DNA from: Halanaerobiales bacterium | GTDB taxonomy: Bacteria; Bacillota_F; Halanaerobiia; Halanaerobiales; DTU029 | Assembly (NCBI GenBank): GCA_016278415.1 | Contig: JADQBV010000397.1 | Span: 1 to 18,051, forward strand | DNA length: 18,051 bases | Direction: 5' to 3' | Shown here: one piece after another, positions 1 through 9,300 of the stretch | Position numbering within the stretch: the stretch's first letter is position 1 | Layout of the letters: every line of letters starts with the position of its first letter | Notes under the pieces: generated by a model | Told to the model about the DNA's origin: nothing | The model's database searches: none | Seen by the model: only the letters and a program-made list of their open reading frames with translations | Made by a program: the position numbers and the translations under genes

Positions 1-360
1 TATACCTTGATTAAGTCCTCTGCTGTATTGATAAACTCAGCCATATTAACTGGTTTAAATTCCTCATCTCTTTCATCAAAGTATGATTTAAGCTTTATAA
101 ACCTTGTCTCTACAGGTTCATTAAACAGAATGGTTATTTCCCCATCTTCATCTTTGTAATATTCCCAGTTACTTACTCGACTGTATTCTAGATTGTCCTT
201 ACTCTCATATATATCAATATCTTTTTCTTTTACCCTGTTTACAGGATTATCAGGGGTTAGCGTTAGCTTTGTTATTGGGAAAGTCCCATCTAAATCTACA
301 CCTATACTCCCAGCAGCATAGTCCAGTTCAACTATAGCAAGCTGTTCTACTTCATTTTCT
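1..360 (-). other. Discoidin (F5/8C)-like domain late in the RHS core, partial
   Basis: After the YD unit YDRLNQLVLADLKG the translation leaves the YD pattern. It enters a sequence with the layout of a galactose-binding/discoidin fold: ITKLTLTPDNPVNRVKEKDI, then DIYESKDNLEYSRVSNWEYY, then ITILFNEPVETRFIKLKS. The last phrase matches the usual C-terminal strand of F5/8C domains, in which an aromatic or basic pair precedes I-K/R-L. Such domains bind glycans or lipids. Here it would sit on or just after the shell. The domain continues to or past the window edge, so its end is unknown. Confidence 0.6.
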
Positions 361-3300
361 AACCTCTTCTGACCAGTATAGTCATCTAGCTCCTGGAAGG
401 TTAATTGTTCTTCTTCAGCAGGTTTGTTTTCAAACTTACCTTTCAAATCAGCTAATACTAATTGATTTAACCTGTCATAGTTATATTTATTATCATTCTT
501 ATATACTATATTATTGGCATTATCATACTGTAGACTGTAGTCCTTAAGTACAGTTGCTTGATTATTATAGCTTAAGTCTGTCGTTCTACCGTTCATATCA
601 TAGTTATAGCTATTAATTATACCATTGGCAGCAGTGACAGATTCCAGCATACCTCTGCTGTTATAGCTGGTATCAGTTACATATCCAGGTACAGCAGTTA
701 GCTCACCGATAGTATTATAGTCATATTCTACCCATTCACCACGAGGTGTCTTGATTCCTGTTACTCTTCCCATGATATCATATTGATAGTCAGTGGAGAA
801 TGATTGTCCATCTACTATATCCGTCTTTTTATAGATTCTTCCGTAGGGGTCAGGGGTGTATGTACCATTATAGGTATTGTATTTGGTAATTACATCTCCA
901 TCCTGTACCTCTTTCTGGAAACCAGATTCATCATATTTGTAGGATATACTGTGACTTTTTTCTCCATTACTCATTGTAATTTGCTGAACCAGATAGTTAT
1001 CATAATACTGATAGCTACTTTCTGTACCATTAGGATCTTTTCTAGATTCCCTATTACCTACAGCATCATAGGCATATTCTGTTACATTATTCAGTGAGTC
1101 TTCTTCACTGACTAGTCGATTTAGTTCATCATAGTTATATTCAGTTTCATGACCAAGTCTGTTTACTTTAAGGGTCAGGTTCCCCATCCGATCATACATA
1201 TATTTTGTCTCATTGCGTTTTGCATCTGTAACTTTGCTGATACGTCCATAGGCATCATAGAGATACTCAGTCCTATTATCTCTACCGTCTTCATATGCTG
1301 ATTTATTACCCCTCTTATCATATTCAATCTCTTCTTCATTTCCTTCAGGGTATCTGATCTTTATTACCCTGTTTAAATCATCATATACTTTAATTGTCTC
1401 ATTTAGATCAGGATCAATAATCTTAGTCTGATTACCTGCTTTATCATAGCGATAGTTACTTGTATAGCTCTTATCTTCTCCCTCCACTGTTTCTGTCTTA
1501 AGCAGATTGCGTGGATAGTACCTGTATGTAGATTTGCCGCCATCAGGTGCTATTCGTTCTTCTAGATTCCCTCTTGGGTCATATTTTAGATTAACTACAG
1601 GTTTTTCTGTATCATCCTTAGTCTTCGGTAGTTCACCCATAACCAGTCTATTAAGGTCATCATAGTGATATATTAGCGTAAAGTCTCCATCATATTGACC
1701 ACTATTTCCTCGAGGGTCTGTCATTGTTATTCTACGGTCTGCCTTATCATAGGTGTAACTTGTTGTATTCCCTGCTAAATCTGTTTCTTCCAATAATTTA
1801 TCTCGAGCTGAGTAGGTATAGCTATATGCCTTCTGTTCTTCTAACGATAATGGAGTATTGTTGGCATCTACTTCTTTTACCTTATTACCATTAGCGTCAT
1901 AGTATATCTCATTTACTACATCTACCATGCTACCATCTTTATCTGTATATGAAGTACTTGTTCTGATGACCCGTCCCAGATTATCTACGTCATATTCTGT
2001 AATCTGTTCTTTATTGCTAGCTATATTGACAATATCCTCAACCTTAAAGCCTGCTTTATTGTATTTATGTTCCTGATATGGACTTATTATTACTTTATTA
2101 CCATTTTCATAGAACTCTTCTTCAGGTAGGTCAATTCTTACTAACTTGTTAAGTTCATTATATTTCTGAACAGTTTTATTTCCGTCAGGATCAACTGCTA
2201 TTACCTGATTACCCAGTCCATCATAGTACTGTTCTGATATTATTTTTTCTACTACATAATTAGCTTTCCTGTTATATTTGACCTCTTTTACTACCCTATT
2301 ATTCATATCAAGGTAGTGTTCTGTTTCAGCCCCTTCTTCATTGGTGATAGTCAGGAGATTAGACCAATAGTCATAATCCATAGCCTTTACTGGATTATCA
2401 CTCTGTATCTCTGTCTCATCTGGGTAGATAATGGCACTGTTATTACCCAGAGCATCATATTGATATTTAGTTGTGTATTTCCATATTGGACCCTCAGCAT
2501 TACCATTGGGATCAGATATTGCAGTTATATTTCCCCATCCGTCATATTCCAGAGTGGTTACTGCTGCTTCCTGATAGTTACCATTATCGTCTCTATCATA
2601 TTTGACTTCTTCAACCAGATTACCCAGTTTATCGAAATCATACTTTATTCTGCTACCCATTGGATCTGTTACTATTGAGTATAGGTCTGAATCATTGTAC
2701 TCAATAGTGGTTACAGGGTTGTTATCACGGAAATCTGCTGAATATCCATCAGGTATCCAATCTATTTCGTCATCATCATCAGGAGCAGTAATTGTTGTGG
2801 TCCTGCCTAATGCATCATATTCATATTCTGTTATATAGCCGCGAGGATTCTTCTCCCATTCCTTCCAACCAGTTCTATAATCATAGCTAAATTCACTTAC
2901 TATATCTCTTAGATTACCCTGAACATCAACTATATCTTCTTCTGTTATTTTCTGAAGGAATCCATGACTATCATAATCATAGTGGGTTTGATGTCCTTCA
3001 GGATTAGTTTTTTGCTTCAAACTACCGTCTTCAGGATAGTATTCAAAGCTATTTTCCAGCCATTCATCACCATCCCAGTTAGCAGTATCTGTTAGCTGCC
3101 CAATGTTGTTATATTTATTATAACTATCAAGATATTGAACAGTTAAATTGCCTTCTCCGTCTGGTATATAGTTTTTGACCAATTTACCTCCAGGGAGAGT
3201 GTGAATATTATTGTTTATAACCCCTTGAGTATATGGTGATGGCTTCCAGGGTTGAGCTGGATTTTTGCTAGAGTCAGCATTTAAGTAATATGTCCAACTT

Positions 3301-6300
3301 TCAACTATATTTTCCCGATTATGGGCTGTGCTGTATTCTTTGCTGTACTCTACATTTCCCCAGTTGTCATACTGATAGTTCACCTGGGTATAGTCACTAC
3401 CTCTGATTGTTTTGATTTGCTTTGGACGCATCTTCTCCATATTATATTTATATTGCTGTCTCTGCAATGTGTTATTAGTCTTGGAGTCTCTTATTTCAAT
3501 CTCATCAAGCATACCCAGCACATGATATTTCCAGAACAACATGGGGATATCTATTTCAAAGCCATCCTCTATCTCAAAGGAGCGATCTTCCCACCTATAT
3601 CGCTTCTTAGCCGCGGGCTTATATCGATATATTGTTTTTCGCTTTCCGTCATTTTCCACTGTTTGATAGTTCATCGGTTGATGCCATTTATAGTAATCAA
3701 TATTATAATCATAATTAGTCGTCTTAACTCTTTTCCCATCTTCTAGATATACTTCTATTCTATCAGCTAGCAAATATTGTTCCATATTCACACTAAATGT
3801 TACAGAAACTGGTACAAATAAAAACCAATTAACATCACAGGAACCATACATTAATGTAGGTTGACCATAGTGAATCTTCGTCAATCCCTGACCTGGAGCC
3901 TTCATCTCCTCCATAGGTTGAACTATCTGTGCTTTTAAATTTCCATGTAATTCAATGTCATTTGCCCCAAAAACTGACCCAGCCAGTTCTGCAAAGGGAC
4001 CACCTACTATTTTTAGTATTATATTTAATATATTTACTGTGAATCCAGCATCCCCTCCATACATTAAGCGGAAGTCATATTCATAATAGCTCTCTCTCCC
4101 CTGCACATCTACGGCTGAATGCAGTACATTATCTGAACCTACATTATATTTTACTTCCCTATTCAGCGGATCATTTTCTACCCATATTCTGCTTATACGA
4201 GGCCATAACAGCTCTGTTTCGTAGTCAAATCTTATTATACGATCTACAGAATCCTTTATATAATCAAGCTGCATACCATCATAGTGGTATTCGATGGTAT
4301 TTAATCCTGTAGGATCTGTCATTTTTGTTGTCCTACCTAATCCATCTAATTCATAAGTAGTACCATCTTTCATAATTAGTTTATATCCTAAGCCATACCA
4401 TCTACTCTTAATAGAGTTTGTGCCTAATAGTGTTGTTATATCAACAGGAGAGTATACCTGTTCAACATATAGGGTGAAATCATCACCCTCATGTTGTTCA
4501 AATTTTAATGTCCTATGCATATTAGGGACAAAGTCAATCACATCTGCTAATCTCATCTCATTAATATAATGCATATTACCTTCAGCAGTCCTTAGTAACA
4601 TTGAGCTATTGGCAGCTTTGACATAAGGGATATTTATACGCCAACCCTGTCCCATAGAATAAGCAAAATCCCCCTGATTAAATAGATATTCCTCTAAAAT
4701 TTGTAGAATATTCTTGCTTGCCTCATTTGCCCAATTAGTATTTTCTTTAAAACCTTCTATCATTTTCATTATGTCTATAGATTCTTTGATTGCTCCTCCA
4801 CCATCTATTATATCAAACCCGATTTTCCCATTTATAGCCAGTGCAAAGGCATCATTTCTCGCTGTGGCAGTGTCATACCTTCTAGATAGTACAAAATCAA
4901 AGCCATTTCTTCCAGGAAGTACTAATTCGCTTGCCTGAGTACTGGCAGTACCAAACTGAGGGGATACTGTTACACCTCCATGTTCTGAATATGTCTTCAA
5001 TGGAGAATGTCCTGCATCCTTATATTCCTGTGGTGTAAGATCCTGTATAATTGTAGCCTGTACTGAAAAAGAACTGAAATGGTTAGTAATAAAGTAGATT
5101 TTATTATTTTCCACATCTACACCAGCTGAAGGTATTTTAAACCATCTACCAAACATAGTGTCATAATGATAGACCCCAAGATTCTGTTCAGGGAACCCTT
5201 CAGGTATATCACTTTCATCATAACTGATAGATCCCATATATCCTTCTTCAGCTATCATGTTCTCTTCTGGCTCTTCTTTCCCCTCTTTATATACAGAGAA
5301 TTCATACATAGAGCCTATTTGTGGATAAACCATTTTCTCTTCTAATTCATCACTTCTTAGCTCAGTTACGGTTATTTTATCTATATCATCAGATAATCCC
5401 TCTTGAGACATAGCCAGAGCAACGCCTTCATACTCTACAATAGCACCTTCTTCTGGATTATAAGGGGTTTCAGTCAAACCTACAGTAGCGGTTTTCCACT
5501 CTGTAAGCTGACTCCTATTACCTGCTCTATCAATAGCTAAGATTTGATATGTATACTTTTTACCATTAGATAGATTGTTATCGATATACTCTGTATCATT
5601 AATTGTAAAATAGTCCGTTTGATCAGTAATTTCTGTACTTTCTCCATTGTTTTTAGCTATCAAATATTTTACAACATCTTCAGATGATGCATCCCATTTT
5701 AGTATAATTTTAGCATTGCCTGGGATAACCCTGAAGTTTTCAGGTTTTATAGGTGGAGTTGTATCTATATAGACCTTAGTATTACTTATTGTCTCCCATC
5801 CTGCTTTATCAACAGCCTTTACAGTGATGGTGTGTTCTCCATCAGACTGAGCTGGGAGTTGATATGGGCTTTTCGTTTCTAGATACTCTCCATCATCTAT
5901 TTTCAGTTGATAATGACTTATACCACTTACTTGATCAATAGTATTAAAAGTAATTACAGGTTGTGTATTATTTGTCCAAACTGCTGGATCTGCTATTACC
6001 TCAAAAGCCTCGGGAGCATTTGTATCAACTATAACATTAAAATTATGATAAGCCTGATTTCCAGCCATATCCACAGCTTTTACAGTTATTGGATAATGGC
6101 CATCTATAAGTGTTAACTCATTGATAAAAGAAGTATCGTTTACACTGGATACTTTATTGTTTACATAAACTTGAACAGGGCTTAAATCAGTTACCTGCCC
6201 TGTTACAGTCAATAGTGAAGCATTTGATATATAGCTATCCTCTGGTAAAATATCGGATAATACAGGTGCTGTTGTATCCTTGATAACTGTTATTTCCTTC

Positions 6301-9300
6301 TCTATTCTACCTGAATTATTAAAGGCTATAATACTAATTATATTACTGCCTTCATCTAATTCTACTGGCTGTGATGTAAAAACTGCTCCATCCTGGTCTG
6401 CCTGTATTTCATTTACCTTTACTGAAAGCTCCCCAAGACCATTTACTATACCACTTACTACTATACTGTCCTGATTTGTATAATACCCATCAAGTGGTGA
6501 ATTAATAATTAGGGAAACAGGGGTTGTTTTTACGACTTTCCTGTATATTATATTGCTAAACTCTTTTTTACCCTGCCATTCTGTCTTTGTACCCTCTATT
6601 TTAATTAGGTTTAAGCCTGAACCTAGTTCTATATCTTTACTAAAGTTCTGCCCTGATATATTTACAGGTTCTCCATTTATTTCTAACTTATTCAGTGGAT
6701 GTTTTATAGTTCCATTTAAAGTCAAGATAGCTTCTTCAGTATAGATTATTTCATCAGCTAGATTGACATCAAGTAAAGTCTGGTTTCCTACATAAATAGT
6801 CTTAGTATCATAATTAACCCTACCCAAACTATCTTTGGCTACAGCAGTTATTTGATTAGCTTTATTGCTACCTGCATTTACTCTATTGGCTTCTAACCAA
6901 AAATAGTGTCCCCTATGGTAAGAGTTCTGCCCATTTATACTTACTTCGGTATCAGGATTGTCTACAAATGCGATTACCTTGTCTCTAGATAATTCCTGAT
7001 GTGTTAACTGCTGATAGTCTGCCGGTTGTAATATTTCCACCCCTGGCTCCCGATTATTCTCAGTACTGTATTTGACAGTTACCTCTGTTATAGGTACACC
7101 TTCAGGGTTTTTGATTAGCAATTTATCGGTTCTTAAATACTCCTTAAATATACTACTTTTTAACCCCTCTGCTGTTTGATATACCTCAACCCAGTTATTA
7201 TCTATCCAGGCATAAAGATAAATAATAGGATTATCTATAGTGGAATAGACAGTTACTTCTTCTAAGTATTTATTCTCAAAATTCTTGATCTCAGGAATTT
7301 TATAAAATGAGTGCTGATGATTGATATTCCCGATATGTACTTTATTAGCTCTTGCTGAAATTTCACCTTTGATTGTTGCCCCCTGATCAATATAGATATC
7401 GGCATAAGGTGCAAAAAGTCCCCCTTTTACTCCAGAACCATCAAAGGTACTGCCACCATATATCTCTACTTTGTTCCCAGCAGAGATAATCCTGCCTGAT
7501 ACATTTGCACCTCCGGTAATAGTTATATTACCTTTTTTTGCATAGAGTAGTTCTGAAGCTGTGATACCGCCCCTGATGGTTATATCACCATTCAGGGCAT
7601 ATAGCTTACCCTTAAAGCTTGCACCATTCTGGATAAAGATATCTGCTGCTTCTGTATAGATATCTCCGACCAGTTTATATTGTCCCTGTCCTCCGACACC
7701 ACCTTGTACATCTATTCTATTACCAGTATGATAAACACTCATAGATTCATCTTTTCCAGAACTATTTATCCTACTACCGTTTCTTATATTCAAATCATTA
7801 TCTATAAATAGATTTACTCTGCCATTACCAGTTATACTGATACTAGCATTTGAACCTATCTGTAAGTTCTTTACAATTAAATTGATATCACCATTACTTG
7901 TATCTAACTTCAGTTCAGTGTTTACTGTTAGCGTATCATATTTTTGATCTTGATCTATTACTACAGGTGCATTCCAGTCCTCTATTTTCCTCGAACCATT
8001 CCCAGGTATATATGGAGCTTTCAAAATTTCAGGGAATGGAGGTAGAGATAACTCTAAGTTGGAAAGGTTTACTTCCATTTCTCTTGAATCTTTGGGCGAC
8101 TCAAATAAAAGTCCATCTACTACTTGAGAGACATTCTTTGTCCTTACTATACTACTCAGTCTGGAATTAACTAATGCTAAGTTGTCAGCTTGATATACTT
8201 TTAGATAGTTTTCACCAATCCAGAAGTCTTCTTTTGTTAATTCTTTCTTATATATTGTATATCCCCTTAAGCTAAAAGCAGGCTCTAATTCCATTTGATT
8301 TCCATTCAATTCCAGCTTAAGTTTCTGATTGCTATCTCCTTTTACAGCCAGTTCCAAGGTATAATTCTTTATTTCCCTTTTTACTATTTCAAATTGACTA
8401 TTAATTTCCTTGTCCAATAATTGGGGTTCTTGAATTCCAATTAATTTAGGGGTTTCACCATAATATTTACCTGTTCCCCAGAATTCAACTTCACTTATTC
8501 CGCCAAGCTCCCCACCATATCCAGTGACAATTACTTTTACCCGCTCTGTTGTTATTCCTCGGTCTTCTATATTAAGGCGGAACCAACCAGGTTCAAGACC
8601 TTCGGGTATTGTAGCTAGGCTATCTAAATACTGCCAGTCCCCATTCTGATATGTATGGAATTCTATGCTACCCTTGAGATGGTCAGTCAGATATAACTTA
8701 ACATTATCCAGCTTATATACTTCACCTAAATTAAATTCAACCTCTGCGTTCGATTGTTGATTATTACTATTTCCTTTATTCCCTCTATTACGATTATTGT
8801 TACTGTTATTACCGTTATTACCGTTATTACCATCATGATATTGATCTATCCCTGACAGCTCATCTAATATTTCATCAAATTTCCTATCCTGCCAGTCTTT
8901 TTGTTCCTTTACAGTCTTCCAGAGGGTATAGGTGTTTCCATCACTAAGGAATTCTGCCTTATATGCCGGATCAGTATTGTCTGAAGCAGTAACACCTACA
9001 GGATTAATTCTATGATAGTATTCTTCAGCAGGTATACCCAAAACCTTTAGTTCCGCCAGGTAACTGCTCGAAAGCCCATTCCCCGATACTGTTAAGCGTA
9101 TTCTACTGCTAACTACCTGATCATATGAAAGATCAATTAGTCTTTCTGTTCCCAGTTCTTTTACTGTTGGCGCCATAAAAGGCAGCCAGTGACCCCCTTG
9201 AAAATACTCAATTTTTAATTCAGTATCTGGGGCCAGATATCCTTCTAACTCTATGGCCTGAATCAATGTTTTTCTATTTAATATTATCTCTGCCCAATCA

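Noticed and set aside
430..3420. Recurring atcata/tcatag phrases on the plus strand as a possible CRISPR or DNA repeat array
   Set aside because: Spacing and sequence are irregular and in frame. The signal is fully explained by degenerate Y-D protein repeats.
3321..3746. Plus-strand open frame of 141 codons, and other plus-strand frames of 60-120 codons across 800-17030
   Set aside because: All lie antisense to the two giant genes. They have biased, hydrophobic or serine-rich compositions, lack ribosome sites and show no domain sense. They are shadows of the minus-strand coding sequence.
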